NCBI GenBank assembly: GCA_000320605.2
Contig: KB445791.1
Coordinates: forward strand, 2,351,057 to 2,415,056
Direction: 5' to 3'
DNA from: Gelatoporia subvermispora B
Lineage: Eukaryota > Basidiomycota > Agaricomycetes > Polyporales > Gelatoporiaceae
DNA: 64,000 nucleotides
Under the pieces are notes generated by a model. That model saw only the letters and a list, made by a program, of their open reading frames with translations. It was not told where the DNA came from and ran no database searches. Below are positions 44,397-57,640 of the stretch, piece after piece; the stretch's first letter is position 1, and each line of letters starts with the position of its first letter. The position numbers were made by a program, and so were the translations under genes.

Positions 44397-47300
44397 GAGG
44401 CCAGCTCCTCTACCGAGGGGCAATCACACTGTGGAGGGAAGTGTCAGTACGCGAGCGGGATCTGCGTCATGCGATGCACTTACAACAAGATTGAGATCGC
44501 CGTACGCTGTTGAGAAGAAGTCATGATTACTTGTGTTCACCAGAGTTTCAGGCGGAGCTTACCATCATCTATGCGTGAGACAGTGGGCCAGAATTTCCTC
44601 TCCAACAACCAGGGCAAAGGGTATGCTGCTGTCTGACGAGAGTACGGCCTGAAGGGGAGTTGAGTGAACTAGCACAGCCAACCATCCAATGAGTACCGTA
44701 CCTGTTCCACTGATCCTCCGACAGAGCAATGACCGACACTGGGTGCGGCGCATTCTTCAGGAGGTTGTTGTCTTTGGGTTGCTTGCCAGAAATGATATCC
44801 TCCGCCTCCTTGCGGATCTGGATCATGGCATCGCAGAATCTAGACAGCTAGATCAGACAATGGTCATGAAAGGTGCCGAAGATGTCTTACCTGTCGATCT
44901 CCTCCAGCGTCTCCGACTCAGTTGGCTCGATCAACATACATGTCGAAGTGGGCCATGAGCACGTGGGAGGGTGGAAGCCGTAATCCTGCAATCAGTTGCG
45001 TTAGCTCGTGCACCCATACTTGATTATGGAGTTACACTGACCTGCAGACGCTTCGCGAAGTCCATGACCTTCAAGCCGGCAGATTTGTCAAACTCGGCGA
45101 GATCAAGAAGCAGCTCGTGGGCGACACGGCCCTTCTCGTTCTTGAAGCGGAGGTTATAATGGGGAGAGAGACGGTGCGCCATGTAGTTGGCGTTCAGCAG
45201 CGCAGCCGCGGTAGCCTCGGAGAGCCCGTTGCCGCCCAGCATCTTGATGTACGCCCATGAGATGAGCAGGATGGACGCGCTTCCGAACGGCGCAGCTGAG
45301 ACCGCCTCAATAGCCTTGTCACCACCGGTAGCCACGACAGGGTGAGAAGGGAGGAAGGACGCGAGGTGCTCCGCAACGCAAATGGGCCTGGCACAGTTCA
45401 CATTAGCATGAGATGTAGGTGACATAGAACCCGAGACTCACCCAACACCAGGTCCACCTCCACCGTGAGGACTGCATAAGACATTGTCAGGTTTGGCACG
45501 GAGTAAGCGAACATGTATACGTACATTGCGAAAGTCTTATGGAGGTTGAGATGACAGACATCTCCACCGCAGATGGCGGGGTTCGTGAAACCGACTTGAG
45601 CGTTCAAGTTGGCGCCTGCATCATATGTGTGAGTGTGGAAATGATTGCTCGTAGACATATACGAACCATCCAGATAGACTTGACCACCGTTGTCGTGGAT
45701 GATCTTGCAGGCCTGTGTAGCGATGCAGTCAGAAGGGCACCTGAAAATTTGCAGGCAAAACTTACATCCTGAACACCGTGCTCGAAGACACCGTACGTCG
45801 AGGGGTAGGTAATCTGGTGAATATCAGCCGGTGTTCATTGCAGACTACGATCGACAAGCCGCACCATGAACGCCGCAAGTTTGTCCTTGTGCTTCTCTGC
45901 CTTCGCCTTGAGGTCCTCCAAGTCGAGATTACCGTCCGAATGGGTCTTAACAGACACCACCTTGAGGCCAGCCATAACAGCCGACTGAGAACGTCATGAG
46001 TACGCTAGATCATGCGGCCACAGTGTGTCACTCACAGCAGGGTTCGTTCCGTGTGCGCTCACAGGGATCAAGCAGACATCACGGTGGCCCTCTCCACGGG
46101 ACTCGTGGTAAGCTCTGATGACGGACAGACCCGCGTACTCTCCCGAAGCACCAGAATTGGGTTGCACGGAGCACGAGTGGAAGCCAGTGATCTTGCACAG
46201 GTCTGCCTCGATTTCCTGGAAGGCTGGTGAACATCACATCACAGATAATTTGAAGCATATTTACCTTGATGACCTGTTCGTAGCCCTTGACCTGGTCCCT
46301 CGGAGCGAAGGGATGAATGGAGCTGAACTCGGGCCATGTCAAGGGGATCATGCTGCTCGTGCTGTTCAACTTCATGGTGCAGCTGCCGAGAGGGATCATG
46401 GCGTGCACGAGACCGAGGTCCTTCGACTGGAGATGGTAAATGTACCGGAGCATCTCTGTCTCGGAGTGGTGCGAGTTGAACACAGGGTGCGGCAGAGTCT
46501 GCGAGGTACGCTGGAGGGTCTCGGGGACGGCGGTGCTTGTGGTGAGGGAGAGCTCGGAGGCAGAGACCGAAGGGGCAGACGCCGCAGATGCGAAGACGTT
46601 GACCAGGTCCACAACGTCCTCGACGCCTACGCTCTCATCGAGGGTAATACCAACGTGAGTAGAATCCACCTGGCGCAGGTTGATACCAGCGGCGCCAGCG
46701 GCAGCATGCACGGCGCCGGCGTCCTTCGCAGCACCAGTCACCTTGAGTGTCAACGTGTCGAAGAAGTTGGCATTGACGGCCTTGTAACCATACTTCTCGA
46801 CGGCGGTCTTCAGGACTAGAGTGAGCTCATGGACCTTGCTGGCAATGCGGCGGAGGCCTTCCGGACCGTGGTAGACGGCATACATGGCGGCCATGTTGGC
46901 GAGCAGAGCCTGACTGGTACAGATATTGCTTGTTGCCTTCTCGCGGCGAATGTGCTGCTCACGAGCTGTGGAGGAGTCGTAAGATATATGCTCATAAAAT
47001 CACATTTGTGTCGCGTACTCTGAAGAGCCAGACGATACGCGGGCTTGCCGTAGACGTCGCGACTCCTGCCAATGATCCTTCCGGGCATCTTGCGCTTGAG
47101 CTTCTCCGTAGTCGCGAAGAACGCGCCATGAGGACCACCATAGCCAGCCGGGACACCAAAGCGTGCAGAGTTACCGAGAACGACATCCGCGCCCCATTCG
47201 CCCGGCGGCTTGAGCATGGTGAGCGCCAACAGATCCGTGGCACACACAAGCATGGCGCCTGCGGCGTGGACCGACTCGGTCAACTTGCTGAAGTCCTTGA

Positions 47301-48201
47301 TACCGCCATCGACGTCCGGATATTGGACGAGAACACCGCATATATCTGTGCGCAGAACCTCGTCTTCCAGGGCGGTGAAAGCGTCGCCAACGACCAAACG
47401 GATACCGAAACCTTTGGCACGAGTACGAAGGACCGCGAGCGTCTGGGGAAGAACACCCTTGTCCGCGAAGAACGTCCGCTTCTTCTGGTTCGAGCCCATA
47501 AATGCCATGACCATTCCCTCGGCCGCTGCTGTGGCCTCGTCCAGCAATGAAGCATTGGCGATATCCATTCCCGTGAGAGACATGACCATCGTCTGGTAGT
47601 TGACCAACGATTCCAGACGGCCTTTGACGAGATATCAGTCTGGCACACACGACCGTACTGCGATACCACTGACCTTGTGCGATCTCCGGCTGGTACGGGG
47701 TGTACGGGGTATACCATGCAGGACTTTCCATGACCTGACAAGGCCCGCATTCAACTTAGGCAAGTACATCACATGGAGACAACATACATTGCGCAGAATA
47801 ACCGGGGGGACAACCGCGTTATGGTAGCCCATGCCAATATAGCTCCTGAACGGCTTGTTCAAGGAGCCATACTCACGAGCTTTGCGGTACAGCTCGGACT
47901 CCGTGAGCGACGGGATGGACTCATTGCTCACTACAGAGGACGCGACTCTGATCTTAGAAGGGACGGTGTCCGAGAGGAACTTTTCCATAGAGTCATAGCC
48001 CAACTTGGAGAGCATATAGGAGACTTCATGGTTGTCGGGGCCGATGTGACGGTCGGCAAAGGTGTCGAGAGCGGAGAAGAGCGACGCAGGGGGCTTGGCG
48101 GTCGCAAGGCCCCGCGCGGGGGTCTTCACCTGGAGGCGAGGGAGAGGGCGGGATGCGAGAACACGGCGCAGCAGAGCGGGCACATAGCGAGCCGCCTCCA
48201 T
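44397..48201 (-). CDS. GLDC: Glycine decarboxylase P protein, mitochondrial
   Basis: This gene of about a dozen exons encodes roughly 1000 residues. The presequence is Arg/Ala-rich ([24 protein letters not shown]), then [17 protein letters not shown] opens the P protein. Further marks are [85 protein letters not shown] and the PLP site [19 protein letters not shown] with the lysine. The C-terminus is [14 protein letters not shown]. The enzyme decarboxylates glycine and passes the aminomethyl group to the lipoyl H protein in the matrix, feeding one-carbon metabolism. Introns near 47738-47800, 46980-47035 and 45480-45530 all restore the frame. Confidence 0.96.
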
Positions 48202-48769
48202 CGTTGGAGGCACTCTGCAGCTCACCTCCGAGAGTTGGGTGTAGGTTGTTGGAGGTGGAACAGACGGACAGGGGGCCGTCTGGCCCCGCGTCGAAATTTG
48301 AGTCGTACGTGCATTCACCGAGCCATTCACCGAGTAAAGGGTGTGCTTATCGTCTGGAACGACGTCCAAGAGCAATTGCACGGTCTCGCCTCCCGCCAAA
48401 GCGCGCTCCGTGCCTTCCACGAAAAAACTTTTTCACCTGACTCGGACCCGATTCCGTTCCGTCATGCGCCCACACTTGCCTCCTATGGCGTTCGCACATC
48501 TCCCGAGCCATTTCGTCTCGTCCCCGCACGCGACCCCGCCCCTCGCTGATTTTTCCGCAAATAATCAGTGAGCAGCCTTGGCCAACCTTTTGTACTCTCC
48601 CAAAGTTGCCAGTGCAATCTGCTCCAGCGCGAGATATCCGGCGTGTTGCCATCATCCCCGCCGGCGGTGGTCTTATCTCTTAGACATGGCGTGGTTTTCG
48701 TCTCTGCACCATTACGGAAAGCACAGCCGCGGTCCAGCCGCGGTAGCAAACACGCTATTTATTCTTACG
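48202..48769. other. Promoter region of the P protein gene
   Basis: This stretch of 568 bases lies between the P protein start and the 3' end of the next minus-strand gene. It contains long overlapping ORFs on both strands because it is G/C-rich, but none has recognisable protein features. Confidence 0.5.
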
Positions 48770-51397
48770 TCATGGCATCAACGACATCCCATCCGAATAA
48801 GCGTATCGTACAAAGCCCACCACGTCCTCGGATTGTTTGCTGCGACGAGCGCTGAGCATTTTGGTGAACAAGATTGATGAGACACTCACGGTGGAGCCTC
48901 TCCTTGATGCTTTTTGCTGTGATTGAGTCCATTCTGATCCACATCACGGCCAACAACCCGCAATGCGTGGGTCGCTGATTGTGCGCCGGATTCTTGGACC
49001 TTCTTTTCATAGTAGTCCGTCGTAGCCAAGATTTTGCTCAGAGCGTCCTGCGTGTTATCATTGATGGTCGATGCTCGTTTCTGCGATGGAGAATTCGGGA
49101 CAGACACCTTCTCTAGCAGTGTTCGCATTTTTCGCAGAATAGCTGTCGAATGAACGAGCTCATACTGGTGAAAGGTTACATGACCCACTACGCGTATCGC
49201 AAAATATTTCACGCACCACAAATTCATGCAGGGATCTAGCATCAGGCAGTATATCCTCAGAGAAGCAGAGGGAATCATCGATCAGCCATAACGTCTGTCA
49301 GAATATGAGTCCAATGTCACGTAATTCATCGAGACCGCACAAACCTCTTTCACAAGTTGTTCGATCTCTCCCGTAGTGATTAGACTGTCTAGTTTGTTCG
49401 ATAAAAACTCGAGAAGCCCCATGAGGGCTCTCCACAGTTCTCGCCAGTGGTAATCTATCGCAGGAGTGAGGAGAAGTTCTATGGTGACAGTCACCCAGTG
49501 TCCTACCCAGTCGGATATTTTCCTTGTGCAGATACCAAACAATGCGGCGCGCCACCCGGACAGAGAGACTGAACGAACAGAATTGAGGTTGTGCTGCCAA
49601 CGTAGGCTGAATGCTTGACATACATATAAGAATGAACCTCAAGCCGTTTGTGCAGGTTGTGCCGCGCCCACAGGACGACACAGTCCAAAGCAGCGCAAAC
49701 CGGTGCTCTCTGCGGCACTATTGGAAGTAGTGGCGATTTCTTCACACATGATTTTATTAAGCGCGGACACATCTGAGCGGGAGAGCTGCTCTTACCTGAC
49801 CACAGAGACGGATAGTAGCTATGGCGGGTGGGCATAAGGCACCCAAAATCTTGTCGTCTTCAGCCATCGCAAGGAGAATGTTAAGTGACAAGTTTGCGTA
49901 TGCAATAGCACGAGAAGACGAAGTAGAGGACGCATGGGTCAGGATGTAGGAGAACAAAGTGTACAGCGTATAGACCAGTCGCGACTCGTTCTTCGATGCT
50001 GTAGAGGTCTGTCCCAAAGGTTCGATGATAGCAGACCGGAACAAGTCGCTGGCCTGGACGAATTCGAGGATAGGCAGAAGGATGACACATGCCTCAATCG
50101 GTCTACTCAGAGTGTAAGCTTGTCTGTCAGCTGGGCAGGAAAGATATTCATACTGATTTTTGAATAGATCCCTAGAAGTGTTCAAGAAGGGTTTAGCAGA
50201 TAACGCTCGGTCAGGTCGTAAGGAGGTAAAGAACGACCCGAGGGCAGAGCCAAGCGACGGCGGTGAATCGTCTACAATCCTTTGATACGACCTAGGTGGC
50301 GCGCATAAATGTTTCAGTTCACCCGCTGAGACAGTACAAGTACCCTACGCACTGGATCACCGCTGAAGCTGCGAAGTTGGATGCCCAACAGATCTTTCGC
50401 ATTAGAGCTCCATCCTTCGCATCTCTAATACGTTTGAAGTAAGGATTAAGTTTCCCCGCGTCCGATTTGTGAAAATTCGCCAGTAACGAAAGTAGCAGGA
50501 CAGCTTCGAAGGTGTATTGCTCCGTTTCCGGACAAGTGATGATCTGGGTGTCGCCTGCTGAATGTTGCAGAGTGGATTCCAAGACATGAACATCATACCG
50601 TAGTTATACAGGGAAAGAAGTCACGCCGCAGGAAATAGGCTCCGGGGCTGAGTTGGCTGATCCCGCAGACGAGGATGACAGCCAGCTGCAAGACTGCATG
50701 TCGAAGACCAGCTGTTCGAGAAGGACTCCATCAAAGTCGGAGGGGACTGGAACGGAGTATAATCTACCTGGTGCACTGTTGTCACCTATAATCTCTACCA
50801 GCATTGCTGTGAGATCCTGGGCTAACGGATTAATCTGGTTCTTGGAGTCATCGCATCTTTGAGAACGCACGTTGAAAACCCTGTCACTATCCTTTGCACC
50901 TCCCGCGTATAGCTCCATCACTTCCCATCCTGTGAGATTCTTAGCCAGCAGACATCTACTCAAGATGGACAAGGTCTCGACTGCGTGAGCCTTCGTGTTA
51001 TCATCATATGGGGCTTTGCGAGCCCGATGGATGCACGCTGAAACCAGTTGGTTCAGAACTGGCTACTGAATATGCAATTAGACACGACTGCTTGCGAAGT
51101 TCCAACACGCACCTTCAGATGGCTCAAGCACTCATCTTTGCTGAGCGTAGCTAACTTGCTCGTCAAGTAGCCACGATCCACACTCCGCTGCAATAAATCT
51201 GACCAGAACCTTTCTGTGTTTGCACTCGGGCTGATCTGATCAGGTGTGAAGCCCTACAGCAGTGTAGGCACGACAGTCATAGTTAACTTTTGTTGCACAT
51301 AAGCCCAAGCACTAAGAACGCATGCCTGCAGCAGTCGATTGAATGTGTTGACGTATGTAGACGTAAGCCGAGAATCACTCCGGCCAAGTGCCTCCAT
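48770..51397 (-). CDS. Armadillo-like helical protein, ARMH3 (C10orf76, DUF1741) family
   Basis: This multi-exon gene starts at MEALGRSDSRLTSTYVNTFNRLLQ and reads on through FTPDQISPSANTERFWSDLLQ, LKPVLNQLVSACIHRARKAPYDDNTKAHAVETLSILSRCLL, then SLGSALGSFFTSLRPDRAL, FLNTSRDLFKNQYEYLSCP and the helical AYANLSLNILLAMAEDDKILGALCPPAIATIRLC. It ends EDVVGFVRYAYSDGMSLMP after a final intron whose donor is at 48889. It is all helical with no membrane segment. Human ARMH3 acts at the Golgi with GBF1 and PI4KB; a similar role here is inferred. Exon edges in 49280-50600 were not all fixed. Confidence 0.68.
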
Positions 51398-51584
51398 CCG
51401 CGACGCGTCCGTGTATGCAGACTCGTGGGGACAAGCTCAGATGCTGTTCATACCTGGCGTGTAAACCATACGTGGTACCCATCACTTCCCTGGGCGCCGC
51501 CCTGTAGACGGCCATCATGGTATATCACGAGTATGACAACACGGACGGTATCTCCGAAAGCGCAGTGAAAGCTGTGAAACATGG

Positions 51585-53654
51585 TCATGAAGTTGTCCCA
51601 GTAATACCAGCATCGACCATCTCCGTTATCCAGCCCATCAACGTCTCGTTGCGTACCCGCACACCTTCCAACAAGTGCCGAATTCCCACAAACGCCTTCC
51701 GTCCTCTCCGCTCTCCCTCTTTCTCACTGTCTGTTCCTCCGCTTCTTTCCAGGTCAGCCTCCGCGTCGTCTTGCGCCTCTATGATGCCAGGGAAACCGAA
51801 ATGGTCTTCATCTACACGTGGCGCCGCATCCGAGGACGCGAACGATGCACGGAAGAGGGCACGGATACACAGGAGTGCTGTCAGCGAACTTGAAGGTGGA
51901 TCAACCGTTGGCCGCTTATATGAAACGGTTGCAGTGCGGGGCGGGGGAGGTGGCCGTGTGGTGGGGTCGGGTACAGGGTGCGGGAACCCTTCTGAAGGCA
52001 GGGTGATGACATCGCTCTGTGATGGATCGCGAGGTGGCTGCTGCGAGCTCGGTAAATGCGTGAGGACGTGCGTCCGCAGTTGTGGCTTCGGCATAGCTGG
52101 ATGATTGCAGGTCGCCCATTTGCAGGTCGCCTCTGAGCCTTCGGTAGGATTGATATGCTCCTCCAGCACATGCTCGTATAGCGCTCCTGTTGAAGCGAGA
52201 GGTCCTACGACGCACTCGGACCACATACACTTGAGGTTCAGGAGCGCGGTGTCATCTTTGCGTCTATCAACGCCACGGACAATGAACCGTTGTGGGGGTC
52301 CAGGGAGAACCATAGCTTGGGCGTTCTGGAATACAAGGGTGACGTTCTTGATCACCTCCGAAGCCACGAGAAGGGCCTCCCGGTCTTGATATGGGGTGAA
52401 TGTATCCTTGTACAGACTCCAGAAATCGACTTGCGTCAGCTCGCCATCTGGGTTTGAAACGAACATAGTCTTCATCCTGTTCAACATTCACATATCAGCG
52501 CTACTGCACGTATCGTGAAGGTGGTTTTACTTTCCATTCAAAACACCGCTCAGGTTCTGTCAAGGATATGATACGATCAAGCTCGTCTTTTGTCAGCTCA
52601 TGGTTCCTCATCAATTCTTGTGGTGGAGGAGCTGTGTGGACAGGTCCACCAATCTCGAACGTCACAGTCTCCTCTACTTGTTCTGAGAGCAAAACAGATA
52701 CGAGAAGCCTCAGCGTAGCAGGCATCTTCGGATGAAGGAGGAAAGCTTTTGTCATGGGAGGGTATGCAAGGTGCACATAGAGGTAGTTGACAGCCGCATC
52801 TAACATCACCTTGTCATGAGCAAGGGGAAGTATACGCAGAGAGACCTCGAGAGCTGGAGAGTTTTCATGCAGATGCGGTGCGTTCAAAGGATTTGTCATG
52901 AGCAACTCCAGAGTCGCCAAACAAGCAATGATGATGGATCGGTTGGAGGTCTCAGCCAAGATTTCCTGCAAAGGAGTGATGGGGTTGGCCAAGGCCGGGG
53001 CCTGCGGTGGCGGCAGAATGAGGGCAGGGGACACGGCTTGGAAGAGTTCGATGATATAGAGCATGAACTCCATAGTGGTGTCGCTCCTGGGGCGTACTCG
53101 ATGTAGAGCGGTCAACACGAGGGTCCGAGTGCGTGGGTGGCCTGCAAGTTCGTCCGCATTCGGTTGTTGGTTGAGCGCAGCATTTCGCAGGACGAATAGC
53201 GATTCCAATGCATATCTTCGTTTTAGCTCCAGCTCTGGCGGTAGGGAGAATAGCGTGGCCATCCGCGTGCACTCCTCTGCGCCTCCATTAACATACCAGT
53301 CGGGCCATTCGAACAACGCATCCGTCAGACCAGGTATCGCCCGGAGGAGGAACTGCTCGTTGTTGCATAACCGACACAGACGGTCGAGGGCCCATGTTAC
53401 TTCGGTATCGATCCCGGAGCGAAGCGCCAACAACATGCGGTTGTTTGGCGAGGCTTCGGTATACCAGCCTGTGCGTCTCTGGTCAGCTTGACTGAAATTT
53501 TGACATGGTTGAACCACTCACGTTCATAGTCATCAGTCAAGTTTGGTCTGGGCTGGGGAACTTGAGGGGTGTAACTGCCTGCACGCTGTGGGACGACAGA
53601 GGCCGCCATGGCTCGACTGGAGTAATAGGTGGGAACATGATACGCTGCCGCCAT
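51585..53654 (-). CDS. RSC9/ARID2-like chromatin remodelling complex subunit
   Basis: Three exons (53654-53522, 53468-52531, 52469-51585) encode 651 residues. After MAAAYHVPTYYSSRAM the protein reads YERWYTEASPNNRMLLALRSGIDTEVTWALDRLCRLC, followed by an armadillo-like helical body, with LKRRYALESLFVLRNAALN and ITPLQEILAETSNRSIIIACLATLELLM. It ends that part with TEPERCFEWKTMFV and LTQVDFWSLYKDTFTPYQ. A Cys/His-containing stretch (CMWSECVVGPLASTGALYEHVLEEH, then CKWATCNH) looks like two zinc fingers of the RFX/ARID2 type. RSC9 is a subunit of the RSC/SWI-SNF family complexes in the nucleus. The second intron acceptor (ATGAAG at 52470) was chosen over the ATG-containing alternative because only it keeps frame. 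Confidence 0.72.
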
Positions 53655-53914
53655 CTCTGCAGAATCTGCAGAACACGGGATACGCGTCTCGGCTAAGGGC
53701 TACACGCGTAAGCGCCCATTCACGCGTCCGCGTGTCGTTCAGAACTTCAGTTATTGCGCCGCCCCGCCACATCCGCTCAGCATCCGACTCGGTCGCGCTC
53801 AATTCACATCCATTGTCATCGTCCTGAAAAGTCCCAATATCGACTACACGCGTTCACGACGTTGACAATTTACACAAGGGTAACAAAGGTCCAGTTCCAG
53901 AGATCGTCCTCGAA

Positions 53915-55857
53915 TTATCCAAGGAATACGTCCACAGCCGCTAAACACTCTTTCCAGAACTTGTCAACGAAACCGTCCGGGTAACCGTTGCAGTCGTAAC
54001 CCAGACTGATCCAGAGCTTGCCTTGGAATGTGTAGCCGAACAATAGCATCGCTCCGTGACGCTGCCGTGAGCCCGTGGTCAACGTGTGAAGGCGAACCGA
54101 TGGGAAGGTAGCGTGTTTGTAGATGCCGTCGAGGTTTCCCAGCAGGGAGAGCCCCATCAGTGCAGCGGAAGGAGCCTTCGGTCGCGCCGGTAGGATAGGT
54201 TCCTTGGGGGGCGACGCAGAGGATGAATATACCGGTGGCTTCCAGGTCCCTTGCTCTTTCTCGTCATCCTCCTTCGCCCAGCCCCGAGCCCTCTCGCCTC
54301 TCTCTTCTGCCATGACATGGGTCCGAGACGCCACCAGCGGGCTCTTGGCCGCGCGAGTGCTTTGGTCCTTCGCCTGTCGGGCGCGATGCCAGAACACGCT
54401 CTCCACCTTGTCAGCGGCGGGTAGGAAGCTCGGAAGCACGATATTGAAGTATCCGATCGCGAGGTACCAGTACGAGTTCCAAGGCGATGGTGGCTTGACT
54501 GTGAAGTATGGTCGCAGGTTCAGCGCCGAATACATCAGCACTGGAAGCTCCTTCGGACCACCCATCCGAGCCCAAGCTACGTCGCATATCGCAAACAGCG
54601 CAGCAGAGATGGAGACGCCATTGGCCTTGCACTTCTTGAGGATGGCCTTGGTACGGTCTTCAGGGAACGAGACGGTGGGGACGATGGTTCGACGCTCGGG
54701 ATGCTTTTGGCGAGGGAAAACTTGGCCGCCGACGAGTCTCTCTTGGGACAGCTGAAAGTCGACCTTGGCAGCCGTGCGCCTGAAGCGCCCATCCGAAAGC
54801 GGCATGTACTCCTCGAGAGATCTTGGGAGAACAGATGCCTACAACTTACCCTCAGCATCAATCTAGTCATTTGACAGAGAGCGGGACTCACATCAGTGCT
54901 GATGTTCTGCCATCTATCTCTCCATTCAGCCTCCAGCATTGCCTCGAGATCCGCATCATCCATGTCACATCCGAGAAGACCGAAAAAGTCGTTCGCAAAC
55001 TGATGCAATGCCATACCGTCCCCAAGGAAATGCATTGCGCAGATGAGAAGTTCGTACTCCCGCTCGATTTCTGTTGGAGTCTCTGATTCATGAATCAGAC
55101 CCGCATCCACAGACGATCGCGAAGGTGATGGTGTGCGGGGAGGCGTGGGCACTGCGGACTTTGCTTCGCCAGGCTCGGAAACCACGACATATGACAGACG
55201 CGAATTCGAGAGCGTGCGTGGGCCATTCAGGTAAGAATCAATCAACTCTGTGAACGATTTAAGCGCTCATGTAGCGAGAAGCAAGGCGGTAATGAATGTA
55301 CCATCTTTGTCCTGTGTCCTGTATTCCAGGTTATTGTCCGCGTCCTCGAACAAGTCGCGCGGCGATGATGGCGCAGTATAGCTATTTTCGAATTATTGCA
55401 GTTCCGAAGCTGATGCAACAGAGGCACTTACATGAATCTCACATCGTCGTATTCATGCATCTCGACATGTGCGGACAGTAACGGATGCCGAAGTCTGAGG
55501 ATGGCCCACACAGCGCGCACTCGAGAACGTTGAACGTAACGTTCCGGTGCCTTGAAACCAAGGTGCAGGTACCTGCAGTCTCATTAGACGCAGTGCAACA
55601 TCGCAATGAGGATGAACTCACATATCATTGACTCCGGTCTGCCGCGAAGGAAGATAGTAGGACAACTCCGTGTTACCCATCTTCCGCTCGTACCGAAGGC
55701 CATACTGGCCCTCGGAGCGACATGCGTTATGTGCGGTCTTGAAGTTCACATCGCTGCCGAGCTCGCAAAGCTCGCCCTCATGAGCCGGAGGAGTTGGCAG
55801 GCCGCTCTGGAGAGACATATCGAGTCGGAGCGGTAGAAACGGGGTCCGTACTGGCAC
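53915..55857 (-). CDS. Condensation-type (HxxxD) acyltransferase
   Basis: This gene of five or six exons gives about 560-600 residues. N-terminal part: MSLQSGLPTPPAHEGELCELGSDVNFKTAHN, then RSRVRAVWAILRLRHPLLSAHVEMHEYDDVRF, the entry of the CoA-dependent acyltransferase fold. The active-site motif lies in ICAMHFLGDGMALHQF, an HxxxDG match (H, then D four residues later). The second half contains SISAALFAICDVAWARMG and LNLRPYF, then a long Lys/Glu/Pro-rich insert, and closes with GAMLLFGYTFQGKLWISLGYD. Relatives include alcohol acetyltransferases and NRPS-like condensation domains. The acyl acceptor is unknown. It is a stand-alone gene with no other biosynthetic cluster genes nearby. Confidence 0.75.
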
Positions 55858-57640
55858 GTCGACCGAGGAGGGGCGTCGAATATGATGAGACTCTGGGCGG
55901 CTCCGGGCGTTAAGAGGACGCTGCGAACGGCCGCATAAAATGCTGGCTTATGACCATACATAATTCATGAATACATGTTAGGGTGTTCTTTTGGCTTGTC
56001 CGATCGCGACACCAGGCTCTCGGGGCGCTGGACCTTATTGCGCGCCCGATCCCAAGATATTCGGCCCTGCGAGACCGCTCAGCGATGCCTTGGATGGAAG
56101 TGTGACGGTCGGTCAAACCTCGCCGGGGCTAGTGGGGGTGACTTGCCTCCGGGAAGGACGCACCTTGTATGACGGAGTCGGCTGCACATGCGACGCTGCC
56201 GATATCCCGTAGCACCAATCTGATCCACGAGACGTCAAGGGATGTGTTGTATACGGCTGATGGAGGTTAGGGTTCGCAATGGTATCGAATTCTGTGAAAA
56301 CCAATTCTCAGCGTGAGCATTGTTGGGCGGAATATCATTTGAGAATTATTGCGAAAAGAGACAAGCCTGGACAAACTCACTGGAGATTCGCTTGAAGCGA
56401 CTCCAGACCGATCGCTCGATCAAATAATACCCCGCGCAATTAGGGGACTTTCCTTATTGCGCCTTCCGCGTGCCTTTGTCCGGACGAGCGTGCCTTGCAG
56501 CGATCGCTCGAAGAATGCCATATGCGTTACGCCTCCATGTCACGTTTAGCCGAGAGCGACCTCCGTATCTTCTGCATCGTCCTGGAGGAGGATAGCGTCC
56601 AAGCTTCAGTGCGATGGTGTATTTTAGGGGGCGGCAGATTGTGGTGACATTGATGATGATATCATACAAGGTGTGGCTTCGCCGCTTGTGTGGAGCTGGC
56701 ATGGCAAACAGGGGGTTGCGCCTGGTTGCGCCTGCCCGTTCTCCCCGCCGAGCCGAGCGCTGAACTCGAAGTCGCGGAGTATATTCTGGGACGCTGTGAG
56801 CTTGTGACACCTGGCGGCTGAGCCCGCTCCATCGCGTTCTTTGATGGTCGGATGCGCGCGCCGCCGGTCAGGCCTGTCGGGGTAACAGCGAGCAGATATC
56901 ATGCGTCTGGTCATTGGCAGCGGCAGCGGCAGCAGAGCGACGTCGCTAGCAGAGCGGAGACAGGTGTGTGCACGAAATCACGAGAGCGAGATAGATAATC
57001 ACATTTGGGATAGTCGAGGCACGGACAACCTGCAGAAGAGGCTTGCAGGGGACGAGCCCGTGGGTATGGAAGCTCTGGAGAAGCCCCCTCGCGATGCAAA
57101 CCCTGCGGATGCGCCTGCGTTCGGGACAGCACCAGCGGGAGGAAGTAGATACGCAGGCGTTAGAAGCACATAGCCCCGTATAGACCTGACTCGGCGCGGA
57201 CCGCCTTACACGCCCAAGCTGCCAGCGAATATCTCCTCTGAATAGCATGACGAGAGCGCCAAGCGCATCTTGAGAGGTGATGCCAGCAGCAGCGTGAACT
57301 TTGCGCATGCGCATCGCTGGCCATTCATTGCGAGCACATGCTGTACGGCGTTTACGAAGGCGCGACAAAGATAGATTGACTAGGCGACAGGCAAGTCGCT
57401 TCCTAGTCAGAACAGTCTATCTATCAAGCACCCCGTCTGATGTGCAGCGGGTCGAGCGAAGTCCATGAAATTGTCTAGGTATACTACAGATGGTTACGAT
57501 GTCGTCAAAGTCCCTTGTCATAATTGAGAGTCCAACATCGCCTCTTTGCAATTTGTCCAGGCTGTCGGCCGTCAAACTGCCACCGCCGGCAGCCAGCCGT
57601 CCTGCAGGTCTTGCGGGACTAAAGCGCGGGATCGAGTCGA
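55858..57640. other. 1.8 kb region without a recognised gene
   Basis: This is one of the longest blank stretches of the window. Several ORFs of 60-140 codons lie on both strands, but they look random. A hairpin-forming inverted repeat is at 57378-57408 and short GGTTGCGCCT-type direct repeats are near 56712-56732. A lineage-specific RNA or gene cannot be excluded. Confidence 0.45.
57378..57408. repeat. Inverted repeat able to form a hairpin
   Basis: GACTAGG at 57378 pairs with CCTAGTC ending at 57408, and the inner CGAC and GTCG continue the stem with a three-base bulge on one side. The loop is about six bases. It could be part of a 3' end or an RNA structure, or simply a chance palindrome. 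Confidence 0.35.

Noticed and set aside
46118..46819. 233-codon plus-strand frame
   Set aside because: It lies antisense to the glycine decarboxylase exons, which have unmistakable family motifs.
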